A stretch of DNA of 64,000 bases from positions 1-64,000 of the forward strand of contig JAHDQE010000011.1 of NCBI GenBank assembly GCA_018433975.1, read 5' to 3'. The position numbers and the translations under genes are program-made. Within the stretch, counting starts at the first letter, position 1. Each line of letters begins with the position of its first letter. Positions 50,296 through 58,381 of the stretch are shown piece by piece. Origin of the DNA: Ornatilinea sp. GTDB lineage: Bacteria; Chloroflexota; Anaerolineae; Anaerolineales; Anaerolineaceae. The notes beneath the pieces were generated by a model, which saw only the letters and a list, made by a program, of their open reading frames with translations, had not been told where the DNA came from and made no database searches.

Positions 50296-51609
50296 TTGAA
50301 AGTCAACGCAGAATGCTACGATAAAAAGCTGGGCAGCAGCAGATTGGTTTCCGGATCGCCCGTGTTTTATGGCTGGGTGATTGTTCTAGCAGGGACATTG
50401 GGAGTGGTTTTCAGCGGTCCCGGTTTTACGTCTACGATTTCAGTTTTTACAGAACATTTTATTACAGATCTGGGGTTGAGCCGTTCATTGATCAGCACGC
50501 TGTATACCGGAGGAACACTGATTGCTTCACTGATGCTGCCCCGGGTGGGCCGCCAGATAGACCGGCACGGTTCACGTGTCATGGTGGGTTGGGTGGGATC
50601 TCTCTTTGGGCTGACCTGTATTTATATGGGGCAGGTACGGGGAGCCGCTATGCTGGGGATAGGTTTTGTAGCACTGCGCCTGCTCGGCCAGGGCAGTATG
50701 TCCATGGTCTGCCAGAATGTAATCAACCAGTGGTGGGTGCGCCGACGCGGATTGGTAATGGGTATTTCAGGAGTGCTTTCCGCTTTGCTGGGCACGGGGG
50801 GTGTGCCGATCCTGTTCAACTGGATGATCCCGCGCTATGGGTGGCGGGGTACTTATAGCTATGTTGGTCTGGCACTGCTGCTGGTGCTGATCCCTTTGCT
50901 TTACTTTCTATTTCGCGACCGGCCGGAACAGTATCATCTGCTGCCGGACGGCGCAACCTCTCCGGAACAGGATGATGACCTGATCCGGGAGATTGATGAG
51001 GAAGAAAACTGGACCCTGCAGGAGGCACTCCGAACTCCCGCTTTCTGGATCATTTCCCTGGGCGCCGGTCTCGGCATGATGTTGATGGCGGCGTTGTTCT
51101 TTCACATGGTGAGCCTCTTTGCCGATAATGGGCTGGATGCCTCGGTGGCAGCATCCATTTTTCTGCCCATATCTCTGGTGACGGCTGCAGTGATGTTAAT
51201 CGGGGGCGTTTTGGCGGACCGGATTCCCCCCCGTATTCTGCTGGTAGTGGGCCTGGTGACGCTGTCCGCGGTGCTGTTTTTAGGCCCACGTTTGCCTAAC
51301 GTGGAAATGGCATTGGTTTTTGGGGCTCTGTTGGGAGTATCCAGCGGGTTGAACCGGGTGGTTACCTCAGTGGTGTGGGCGAAATATTATGGACGCCGCG
51401 ATCTGGGCAGTATTTTGGGGGTGGCTTCCACTATTTCCGTGCTGGGTTCGGCGTTAGGCCCAATGCCTCTGGGGATTGCCAGGGATTTAATGGGCAGCTA
51501 TGCTCCGGTATTAACTATTTCCGCAATCTTTCCTCTTGTGCTTGCCGTGTTGACCGTATTCCTGCGCAAGCCTAAAAAGCCGACACCTCCAGCGTTTGAA
51601 CGGAGTTAA
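50296..51609 (+). CDS. Major facilitator superfamily transporter
   Basis: 437 residues, twelve predicted membrane helices in two bundles, with the long central cytoplasmic loop DGATSPEQDDDLIREIDEEENW. Signature between helices 2 and 3: RVGRQIDRHGSRV; the corresponding second-half loop is GGVLADRIPPR. It belongs to the oxalate/formate- or monocarboxylate-type MFS group by general look (FYGWVIVLAGTLGVV at the N-terminus is typical). Substrate unknown. The start is TTG at 50296 with AGGAG 8 nt upstream; an ATG is not available before helix 1. Read divergently from the AIR-synthase-like gene. Confidence 0.92.
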   Translation: MKVNAECYDKKLGSSRLVSGSPVFYGWVIVLAGTLGVVFSGPGFTSTISVFTEHFITDLGLSRSLISTLYTGGTLIASLMLPRVGRQIDRHGSRVMVGWVGSLFGLTCIYMGQVRGAAMLGIGFVALRLLGQGSMSMVCQNVINQWWVRRRGLVMGISGVLSALLGTGGVPILFNWMIPRYGWRGTYSYVGLALLLVLIPLLYFLFRDRPEQYHLLPDGATSPEQDDDLIREIDEEENWTLQEALRTPAFWIISLGAGLGMMLMAALFFHMVSLFADNGLDASVAASIFLPISLVTAAVMLIGGVLADRIPPRILLVVGLVTLSAVLFLGPRLPNVEMALVFGALLGVSSGLNRVVTSVVWAKYYGRRDLGSILGVASTISVLGSALGPMPLGIARDLMGSYAPVLTISAIFPLVLAVLTVFLRKPKKPTPPAFERS

Positions 51610-51629
51610 GACTGAAAACAGAACGGGCC

Positions 51630-52013
51630 TTACTGCCGGAGAACGAAATCATGTTCTGCCAGCACCGTGAGCGCATCCTGCAAATAATGCTGCTTGATTA
51701 GAAGATAATCCGTTTCGTAGGTGGAGAGGGCGAAAACGGGGATTCCGGCGGCCGCAAGCGGCCCGGTCAGGGCGGAAAGGATGCCAACCAGGCTGAAGTC
51801 CAGCGGGCCTTCTACTTTGAGGCCCCTCCAGCCCTTTTCAACCTGCCAGCCGGATGGGGCCAGGTGTTCATCGATGACCAGAGAAAGTTCTTCAGCGGTT
51901 TTGGTAAGGGACCAGAAACCGCTACTGGGGAGCCAATCCGGGAAGGATTCGTCCGGGTCCGTCCGGCAGACGGCCAACAGTTCGGGCAGCAGTGTTAAAA
52001 TCAGATCGGTCAT
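51630..52013 (-). CDS. ACT-domain protein (CASTOR/DUF-type)
   Basis: 127 residues, two ACT-like halves: FWSLTKTAEELSLVIDEH and GWRGLKVEGPLDFSLVGILSALTGPLAAAGIPVFALSTYETDYLLIK, the latter with the strand-helix-strand pattern of ACT_7 domains that sense amino acids. It stands alone and converges with the MFS gene (20 nt between stops). It may be a small amino-acid-binding regulator; ligand unknown. No catalytic domain is fused. Confidence 0.88.
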   Translation of the reverse strand: MTDLILTLLPELLAVCRTDPDESFPDWLPSSGFWSLTKTAEELSLVIDEHLAPSGWQVEKGWRGLKVEGPLDFSLVGILSALTGPLAAAGIPVFALSTYETDYLLIKQHYLQDALTVLAEHDFVLRQ

Positions 52014-52213
52014 GAACCATCCTTTTTAAAGTTTCTATTATCCACAAGATTCATTGAAAATTACAGTTTGATGATCTCTAAAGAAACCCGGCGTGAGAAC
52101 ACCTTTGCAGAGATTGCCACAGCCCCGAGTTTTCATCTGCAAGGATGAGCGGTAAACCCAGCTGTGGCAAAAGTTTTGCTGTGAAAATTCATCCTCTTAT
52201 CCGTAAGTCTTAT

Positions 52214-52322
52214 AATTATAGCCCCAGAAAAGAGCTCTGGATGCAGTCTTCTTCCGGTATCATGAGGGAATATCTGAAAGAGTTACCGAATCATGACCCT
52301 GAGGGTGGTGGCAGCGATTCCG
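52214..52322 (+). repeat. Repeat copy A (paired with 54169-54288)
   Basis: About 109 bp that match 54169-54288 in a patchy way: both begin AATTATAGCCC-AGAAAAG, share TGGATGCAGT-TTCTTCC, and both end GAATCATGA-CCTGAGG-TGG-GGCAGCGATTCCG. Same orientation, 1.95 kb apart, flanking the zinc-ribbon and hydrolase genes. May be copies of a mobile or regulatory element. Confidence 0.72.
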
Positions 52323-52478
52323 AAGCAAACGGTTGATGCAATCGATCCGCATATGCTGTTTGCGGCAGGATTGGGTGTGCTGCGTGTTCAGCCAATCCAC
52401 AAGCTGCTTGATGGTCTTGCCCTCAGAAGTGAATATGGCTGCCTGCCGTTGAATAGCGATTGCTATATATGCTAACAA
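52260..52478 (-). pseudogene. Remnant of a serine recombinase (Recombinase domain)
   Basis: About 72 codons without a proper start or flanking domains. The reading RQAAIFTSEGKTIKQLVDWLN, then INRLLRNRC, fits the Recombinase domain of large serine recombinases (IF-x-x-Y-x-x-GKTI...WLN and ...LLxNRxYxG). The N-terminal catalytic domain is missing and the frame ends soon after. It overlaps repeat copy A. It is best read as a decayed piece of an integrase/recombinase from a mobile element. Recognition is by eye only and moderate. Confidence 0.45.
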
Positions 52479-52521
52479 ATGGTGGACGGGCGGTTATTGC
52501 AGATACTTTGAGACATCGATA

Positions 52522-52728
52522 TTGCCCGCTTATCCGGTGCTGGAACGGGCGCTAAAGGGCGAGATTCCAGCCAATACCAAATCTTGCGTCATATGCGGCA
52601 GACGTTTTCCGATGGCAAGCCGAAAAGCCTACTGTTCTGAAAGATGCCGGGCGCAAGGCCAGCGGATAGCGGACATAAAGAGAGCAAAGAAATACCACCG
52701 GAACAAAAAGGCGAGCGTTACGGATTAA
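52522..52728 (+). CDS. Small zinc-ribbon protein, possibly truncated
   Basis: 68 residues from a TTG at 52522. Two cysteine pairs: CVICGRRF and AYCSERC, an arrangement that binds one zinc ion and is frequent in small proteins of mobile elements of Firmicutes. The C-terminus is basic (IKRAKKYHRNKKAS). The same frame is open back to about 52454 with protein-like sequence but no start codon, so it may be a broken longer protein. No good ribosome site precedes the TTG. Nearest neighbours are a recombinase remnant upstream and a convergent alpha/beta hydrolase. Confidence 0.5.
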   Translation: MPAYPVLERALKGEIPANTKSCVICGRRFPMASRKAYCSERCRAQGQRIADIKRAKKYHRNKKASVTD

Positions 52729-52769
52729 CACTTGAAAAAGCCTGTATTTATACAGGTTTTCGGACATGA

Positions 52770-52812
52770 AAAAGCAGAGGATAAGGCTTTGTTTACCTTA
52801 TCCTCTGCTTTT
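52770..52812. terminator. Bidirectional intrinsic terminator
   Basis: Perfect 17-bp stem: AAAAGCAGAGGATAAGG (52770-52786) / CCTTATCCTCTGCTTTT (52796-52812), loop of 9 nt, with T runs at the end on both strands. It lies between convergent genes (zinc-ribbon protein and hydrolase). A weaker hairpin (CCTGTA/TACAGG, then TTTT) lies at 52741-52760. Confidence 0.9.
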
Positions 52813-52857
52813 AAACTTCTATTTCGTGATGGGCCAGGCCAACTTGGCCCGATATAT

Positions 52858-53610
52858 TTATCTGTTAATGAATTGTTGAATGACTTGCGCCGCTGCTTCC
52901 GCATTGCTTAAAATAGCTGGATGACCACCAGTATCAAATAGATGAACAGTTCCGCATCTTACAATATCTGACATTTTCCGGTATTCATCCGCGAGGTCTT
53001 CACGTACCATTGTGTCCTCACGGCTTCCCATGAATAAAACTGGCATTTGCAAAGAAGATAAAGGCTTGTGAAAAAGTGGCATTTTCAGATTTGCAAACTG
53101 GAGCAAAGCCCGTGTATCGATATCTACAACTGCTTCCCAATCCGCACCCTGGCACCATTCATAAAATTGTTTGGCTTGAACATTTTTTTTCGACGCATTT
53201 CTTTCGGTAAGCAAGTCTTCGGCGAAGCCATTATGCAGGGTTCTTCCGTCAAAACTATCGGCAACAACCTTATTCACCAATTCGGGGCGTTCCAAAGCGG
53301 CGTTGACAGCAGCCCATGCCCCGCCGCTTGTTCCGACCAAATTCACTTGGGCATATCCTAAATGCTCTATTAATGCTATGGTTTGCAAGGCTTCTTCATA
53401 CCATAATTCTGGCGGAAAATTTTCCGTTCTATCTGACTGACCATTACCTAAAAAGTCAATTAAAATAACCCCGAAATTTTCTTTGTACAAAGGGAGCAGC
53501 ATCTCAAACATTTTGGAAGATGCGGTATTGCCGTGTAAGAAAATCAGCGGGGTTCCCGAGCTAATTTCCTCATAAAATATATTTTTGTTGTGGTAATTAA
53601 AATATGACAC
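52858..53610 (-). CDS. Alpha/beta hydrolase, probably acquired
   Basis: 250 residues. Alpha/beta-hydrolase fold: the oxyanion-hole motif LIFLHGN, nucleophile elbow GTSGG in VNLVGTSGGAWAAV, an acid in GSREDTMVREDL, and the catalytic His in LFDTGGHPAIL. Cytoplasmic, no signal peptide. The DNA is lower in GC than the genes around it, and the protein looks like Firmicutes hydrolases often met on mobile elements. A perfect 10-bp palindromic repeat lies 38-67 nt upstream of its start, so the gene is probably under a repressor, whose gene is not in the window. Substrate unknown. Confidence 0.88.
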   Translation of the reverse strand: MSYFNYHNKNIFYEEISSGTPLIFLHGNTASSKMFEMLLPLYKENFGVILIDFLGNGQSDRTENFPPELWYEEALQTIALIEHLGYAQVNLVGTSGGAWAAVNAALERPELVNKVVADSFDGRTLHNGFAEDLLTERNASKKNVQAKQFYEWCQGADWEAVVDIDTRALLQFANLKMPLFHKPLSSLQMPVLFMGSREDTMVREDLADEYRKMSDIVRCGTVHLFDTGGHPAILSNAEAAAQVIQQFINR

Positions 53611-53647
53611 GTTTGCCTCCTAATCTGTTTTTTGGTATTTTTTTGAT

Positions 53648-53677
53648 TAGTAAGGCATGCTAATAATTGCCTTACTA
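53648..53677. promoter_or_regulatory. Perfect inverted repeat upstream of hydrolase gene
   Basis: TAGTAAGGCA (53648-53657) and TGCCTTACTA (53668-53677), 10-bp perfect arms with a 10-bp spacer. Located 38-67 nt before the hydrolase ATG at 53610. This looks like a TetR/MarR-class operator. Confidence 0.62.
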
Positions 53678-53901
53678 TTAACTCAAAGCATTCCAAATAC
53701 CCATTGTAAAATTCTCCTTTAACTCAGATTTGCTGGAAACGAATTAATTATATACTAGCAGTAAACAAGAGCGTGAGAAAAACGTCTGCATCCACCATGT
53801 TAAATGATATGACTAAAACAAAAGGATCGCGGATACTTCCGATTACACCTCAACCAGATATAGCACAAATCCGAACTATTCTCCAACAGGAATAACCTGC
53901 C

Positions 53902-54243
53902 GTGAATGGTTCGGATTATAAGCGTTTGGTGCACGAAGCAGGACTTGAACTTCTACCGCTTTGGAAAAAGAATTCATTGCATCCTGCGCCTCTTTACATG
54001 TTTTACTTGCAATCAACTGTACGCAAGATCGTTGAAACCACCGGTAGCCTGATCAAACGACTGCTGCCTAAATCCATTCATGCTGTTACTGCCAAAGGTT
54101 TTGAATTGAAAGCCGCTCTTTTTTGTGCTTACGGCTTCTATCAACTTCCTTTGGTAGCAACTTGGGCTAATTATAGCCCTAGAAAAGGGCATTGGATGCA
54201 GTTTTCTTCCAATATGGCAAAAAAAAGCATTAGGAATGTTTGA
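53902..54243 (+). pseudogene. Remnant of an insertion-sequence transposase 3' end
   Basis: 113 codons from a GTG. The centre reads VETTGSLIKRLLPKSIHAVTAKGFELKAALF, which I recognise as the C-terminal end of a DDE transposase (IS982-like is my best guess, not certain). The N-terminal catalytic part is absent and the last third is out of family and runs into repeat copy B. No terminal inverted repeats were found. So the gene is a decayed IS fragment. A very short upstream frame (53799-53894) may be part of the same remnant. Confidence 0.45.
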
Positions 54244-54288
54244 AAGTTCTGTTGAATCATGATCCTGAGGATGGCGGCAGCGATTCCG
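54169..54288 (+). repeat. Repeat copy B (paired with 52214-52322)
   Basis: About 120 bp diverged copy of 52214-52322; shares AATTATAGCCC at the left end, TGGATGCAGT in the middle and GGCAGCGATTCCG at the right end. See copy A. It overlaps the 3' end of the transposase remnant. Confidence 0.72.
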
Positions 54289-54397
54289 GTGATAAAATAA
54301 AAGCCGTTTCCCGGAAAACCAGAGTTTATCGAATGGTTAATCCGCAGTGATAGTACAATAAAGAAATAAACCAGAAGAAACACCAGAGAGGTGATAC

Positions 54398-54916
54398 ATG
54401 TCAAAGCTTACAAACCTACTTGAATGGGGGCCTATCTCCCGCGTCCGACGCAATCACGCGCTGGAGCACGCTACGCTTCAGGTACTCACCCGGAAGCATC
54501 CCGGTGCGCGGCTGGCCGGATATTCGGATATGCAGGGTTTTTGGGTGATTGGCAAAGTCTCGACAGAAGATTTGCAACTCGCGGTGGAAGAAGCGTTACA
54601 ACGTTTGCGGAATGGAGAGGCATCTTTGGCGATTCACCCTAACTGTGGGACCAATTTTGCAGTCTCGGGTGCGTTAGCGGGGACAGCGGCCTGGATCGCT
54701 ATGCTGGATTCCGGAACCGGTCTGCGAAACAAGCTGGATCGTCTGCCGCTGGTTGTTTCGCTGGTGACCGTGGCGATGGTCGTGGGGCAGCCCCTGGGAC
54801 CTCGATTTCAGGAGAAAGTAACCACTCAGGCAAACCCGGGTGAATTGAGAGTCGTTGAGATTAGCCGCTATCCACGCGAAAAGATGACGACCCACCGGGT
54901 TATCACTCAGAAATAG
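54398..54916 (+). CDS. DUF6391-like membrane protein
   Basis: 172 residues. Begins with RRNHALEHATLQVLTRKHPGARLAGYSDMQGFWVIGKV, which I associate with DUF6391; two hydrophobic helices follow (about 92-106 and 122-138: AVSGALAGTAAWIAML, LPLVVSLVTVAMVVG). The HALEHAT motif at residues 20-26 is the most conserved-looking feature. Function unknown. holA starts 22 nt after the stop, so the genes probably share an mRNA. The ATG has AGAGAGGTG upstream. It marks the return to normal chromosomal character after the mobile scar. Confidence 0.72.
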   Translation: MSKLTNLLEWGPISRVRRNHALEHATLQVLTRKHPGARLAGYSDMQGFWVIGKVSTEDLQLAVEEALQRLRNGEASLAIHPNCGTNFAVSGALAGTAAWIAMLDSGTGLRNKLDRLPLVVSLVTVAMVVGQPLGPRFQEKVTTQANPGELRVVEISRYPREKMTTHRVITQK

Positions 54917-54938
54917 TTCACACGATTTGTTGAGCCTT

Positions 54939-55967
54939 ATGGCAAAAGAAAAACCCGTTGTTTACATTTTTCATGGCGATGATGCGTTTTCTATGGAGAG
55001 CGCGGTTGGCACGATGACGGCTGCTCTTGGTGATGAGGGCACCACCGAACTCAACCTGGCCCGGATGGATGGGAAAAGCGCCCGCTTCGATGAAATTCGC
55101 AGCGTGGCGCTTACAATGCCATTTCTCGCAGAGCGGCGCCTGGTAATTCTCTCCAATCCGCTGGCCCGCATCCGGCATGACGATTCAGAAGAGCAAAAAA
55201 AATTCTGCGCGTTTCTGGATGAAATTCCTTCTTCAACGGGACTGGTTCTTTTGATTGAAGACCATACGCGGAATAAAAAAATTGACGGACAGTGGGAAAA
55301 AGTCTGGGAAGTGCTGAAAAAAACTCACTGGTTGATGAAATGGCAGGAAAAGACAAAACAGCAGGCACTGGTTGTAGATTTTCGCTTACCTGAAGGCCGG
55401 GCAATGAATACCTGGATTCAGAAGCAGGCGCAGGAAGCCGGAGGAAAATTCTCGGTCGAGGCGGCGCAGGCTCTGGCAGGATATGTGGAGAATGATACCC
55501 GATTGGCGACGCTGGAAATTGAGAAGCTTCTGACCTATGTGAATTGGGAACGCCCGGTTGAAGCCAGAGATGTGGAACGCCTCACAGTTTCCGAAAGACA
55601 GGTGAACGTCTTTGATATGGTAGACGAATTGGCGCTTGGAAAAATCCAGTCTGCTTTGCAACTGCTTCAAAAACTTCTGGAACAGGAAGATCCTATGATG
55701 GTGTTCAGCATGATCGTCCGGCAATTCCGTTATCTGATCCAGGCGCGGGAAATTCTGGATGAGGGAGGCGGCGTGGCGCAGATCCAAAAAGAATTGGGGA
55801 TATTGAGGTTTGTTGCTCAAAAGTTGGAACCGCAGGCGCGGGGGTTCACGGCAGACGAATTAGCAGATATTTATCACCGCCTGCTGGATCTTGATGAAGG
55901 AAATAAGACCAGCAAAGTTGCCTTGGACCTGGGCATGAACCTGTTTATTGCAGAAATGAGTCGCTGA
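54939..55967 (+). CDS. holA: DNA polymerase III delta subunit
   Basis: 342 residues from ATG 54939; a TTG at 54927 would add four. HolA is the AAA+-like clamp-loader subunit that opens the beta ring. Seen: VVYIFHGDDAFSMESAV, TMPFLAERRLVILSNP, AAQALAGYVENDTRLATLEIEKLLTYV, and the helical C-terminal domain LLEQEDPMMVFSMIVRQFRYLIQAREIL, DLDEGNKTSKVALDLGMNLFI. Full length. It acts with the beta clamp made by dnaN in this window. It forms an operon with the DUF6391-like gene. Confidence 0.93.
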   Translation: MAKEKPVVYIFHGDDAFSMESAVGTMTAALGDEGTTELNLARMDGKSARFDEIRSVALTMPFLAERRLVILSNPLARIRHDDSEEQKKFCAFLDEIPSSTGLVLLIEDHTRNKKIDGQWEKVWEVLKKTHWLMKWQEKTKQQALVVDFRLPEGRAMNTWIQKQAQEAGGKFSVEAAQALAGYVENDTRLATLEIEKLLTYVNWERPVEARDVERLTVSERQVNVFDMVDELALGKIQSALQLLQKLLEQEDPMMVFSMIVRQFRYLIQAREILDEGGGVAQIQKELGILRFVAQKLEPQARGFTADELADIYHRLLDLDEGNKTSKVALDLGMNLFIAEMSR

Positions 55968-56172
55968 TTGTCAGCGGCTTTTTTATTTATTTTTTGAAAA
56001 AGATCAATGCAAATTAGATTGTATAAACATCTGACAAGTTTGGTTAATTCAGACGAAAACTGTATAATTAATTGTATGTTGGGTTTTCATTATCCTGAAT
56101 TCTCTAATTGAAGTAATTGAACAAACATTACGATTGGTTGGTTGTTTTAAATCGTTTGGCGAAAGTTTATTG

Positions 56173-56202
56173 TTGACAGAGACTTTCTAAGTTTTGTATA
56201 CT
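56173..56202 (+). promoter_or_regulatory. Promoter of the BMP-type ABC importer operon
   Basis: Perfect TTGACA (56173-56178), 18 bp, TATACT (56197-56202). Transcription would begin near 56209, about 28 nt before the chosen ATG at 56237. Confidence 0.78.
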
Positions 56203-56236
56203 CTGTTATCTGCAATTGGAAAGGGGCCATTCAAAT

Positions 56237-57316
56237 ATGCCGGATAAGCCGGGAATCAAGAAATTTTTTAATCAAATGGTTGACGCGCTTCTACCCCTGT
56301 TGGGGTTGGCGCTGGCACTGTTGATCGGTGCGGTGATGCTGATTGCATTAGATGCCAACCCAGTAAAGGCTTATGGAGCGATGCTGGATGGTGCGGTTGG
56401 CAGTGTCTCCAGCATCACACAAACATTGGTGAAAGCCACACCGCTGCTGCTTGTGGGGTTGGGCGTCGTGATCGCTTTCCGCGGTGGGGTTACTAATATT
56501 GGAGGCGAGGGACAATTGATAGTAGGGGCACTCGCCACCACTGCGGTTGCAATCGGATTTAGCACACTACCAGGCTGGATATTGCTTCCAGCCTGTTTGT
56601 TAGTTGGTACGCTGGCGGGCGGTATTTGGGGCGGCATCCCGGGTGTATTAAAGTCCAGGTTTGGGGTGAATGAGATCCTGGGCACGGTGATGATGAATGC
56701 GATTGCGTTGCAGCTTTCGAACTTCTTACTGCGCGGACCGATGATCGATCCCGCAGAAATTGAGAGAGGTACACGAATCGCACAATCGGCACTGCTCCCG
56801 GAGCAGGTTTGGCTGACGCGGCTGGTCCCCCGCACGCTGCTGCATAGTGGGGCTATTTTGGCCGTGATCATGGCGATACTGGTTTACATTTTTTTGTGGC
56901 GGACGACCATTGGCTACCGTATTCGCGCCGTGGGGTTAAACCCGGATGCCAGCCGGTACGCCGGTATTCACGTTCCCTTCTACCAGGCACTTTCGTTGAT
57001 TCTGGGTGGAGCCTTTGCCGGATTGGCCGGTGCAGTGGAAGTGCTGGGCGTGCAGCACCGTATGCTAGAAGGTCTCTCCGGTGGATATGGTTTTTCCGGT
57101 ATTGTCGCGGCATTGTTTGGAAAACTACATCCATTGGGAGCCATACCCGCTTCGATATTGTTTGGCGGCTTGCTGGTGGGTGGCAACAAGATGCAGCGGG
57201 TGGTTCAGGTGCCCTCTTCGCTGATTGACGCCATGCTTGGACTGGTGGTGTTGTTTGTGGTCAGCGCAGATATCTGGTCCCGCCGCCGGGCCCGCAGGAG
57301 GGAGATCCATGAGTAA
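56237..57316 (+). CDS. BMP-type nucleoside ABC transporter permease 1
   Basis: 359 residues from ATG 56237 (AAGGGG upstream); a TTG at 56216 is an alternative. Membrane protein with about nine helices of the BPD_transp_2 family (RbsC/YufP-like). Seen: LLVGLGVVIAFRGGVTNIGGEGQLIVGA, GIPGVLKSRFGVNEILGTVMMNAIA, and ILGGAFAGLAGAVEVLG. It forms the membrane channel with the next gene's product. The stop overlaps the start of permease 2 by 8 nt. In this family, the ligand is usually a nucleoside or purine. Confidence 0.93.
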   Translation: MPDKPGIKKFFNQMVDALLPLLGLALALLIGAVMLIALDANPVKAYGAMLDGAVGSVSSITQTLVKATPLLLVGLGVVIAFRGGVTNIGGEGQLIVGALATTAVAIGFSTLPGWILLPACLLVGTLAGGIWGGIPGVLKSRFGVNEILGTVMMNAIALQLSNFLLRGPMIDPAEIERGTRIAQSALLPEQVWLTRLVPRTLLHSGAILAVIMAILVYIFLWRTTIGYRIRAVGLNPDASRYAGIHVPFYQALSLILGGAFAGLAGAVEVLGVQHRMLEGLSGGYGFSGIVAALFGKLHPLGAIPASILFGGLLVGGNKMQRVVQVPSSLIDAMLGLVVLFVVSADIWSRRRARRREIHE

Positions 57317-58241
57317 ACTATTTACCCTACCGGTCCTGTTAGGGATTCTCTACTCGGGAATCCGGCTGGCAACGCCTTATCTTTATGCAGCAATCGGCGA
57401 GACTTTTTCCCAACGTTCCGGGGTCCTCAATCTGGGAGTGGATGGGATCATGCTGATGGGGGCTTACACCGGCTTTTATGTGGCTCAAAAGTCCGGCAAT
57501 CTCTGGCTGGGATTGTTGGCGGCGGCCGGGGTTGGCCTGCTGATGGGGTTGTTAATGGCCTTTGTCAGCGTAACGCTTCAGGCAACCCAGGGGATCAGCG
57601 GAATTGGTTTACAGTTGTTTGGTCTGGGGCTTTCTACGCTGTTGTTTAAGACAACCTTGGGCGGCGTTGAGTCGATCAACGGTTTTCAACCCGTCAAAAT
57701 CCCGTTGTTGGGTGATATTCCTTATATTGGAGAAGTGCTCTTTAATCATAATCTCCTGGTTTATGGCGCATTTTTGCTGGTGCCGCTGGCCGCGTGGGTT
57801 ATGAACAGGACTACTTTTGGCTTGAAAGTCCGCGCAGTCGGACAGAACCCGCAGGCTGCGGATACGCTGGGCGTCAATGTGATCCGGATCCGCTATGCAA
57901 CGGTTTCACTGGGTGGGGTGTTGGCCGGAATTGCCGGAGCCTCACTGTCCATCGCTTTAATCAACCTTTTCCAGGAGAACATGACCAACGGCATGGGCTT
58001 TATTGCAGTTGCCCTGGTTTATTTTGGAAGCTGGCGCCCGCTGGGTGTTTTGGGCGGCGCTTTGTTGTTCAGTTTTGTTAATGCTCTTCAGTTGTGGATC
58101 CAGGTGCTGGGTATCCCGCTTCCTTCCGATATTGCGGTAATGATGCCTTATATCCTGACGATCCTGGCCCTGACGGTTTCGGTGAATCGGGCGCAGAAGC
58201 CTGCTGCGCTGACAAAACCGTACCAGCGGGGCGAAAGTTGA
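57309..58241 (+). CDS. BMP-type nucleoside ABC transporter permease 2
   Basis: 310 residues from ATG 57309 with GGAGGGAGAT upstream; it overlaps permease 1. Shorter YufQ-like permease of the same family: AIGETFSQRSGVLNLGVDGIMLMGA, GLLMAFVSVTLQATQGISGIGLQLFG, and LGGVLAGIAGASLSIALINLFQENMTNGMGFIAVALVYFGSWRPLG. Partner of permease 1. About 140 nt separate it from the lipoprotein gene. Confidence 0.93.
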   Translation: MSKLFTLPVLLGILYSGIRLATPYLYAAIGETFSQRSGVLNLGVDGIMLMGAYTGFYVAQKSGNLWLGLLAAAGVGLLMGLLMAFVSVTLQATQGISGIGLQLFGLGLSTLLFKTTLGGVESINGFQPVKIPLLGDIPYIGEVLFNHNLLVYGAFLLVPLAAWVMNRTTFGLKVRAVGQNPQAADTLGVNVIRIRYATVSLGGVLAGIAGASLSIALINLFQENMTNGMGFIAVALVYFGSWRPLGVLGGALLFSFVNALQLWIQVLGIPLPSDIAVMMPYILTILALTVSVNRAQKPAALTKPYQRGES

Positions 58242-58381
58242 ACCTTGCAAAATGGTTTGCGGGGGTTCTTGGTTGATGTTTTATTCGGATGATTTCTCCC
58301 TTAGGAAGGAGGGGATGATAATCAAAATTGTGTGAGACTGTATGATTGCTCAAACGTTAATCAGATTTAAGGAGGAGTAGT

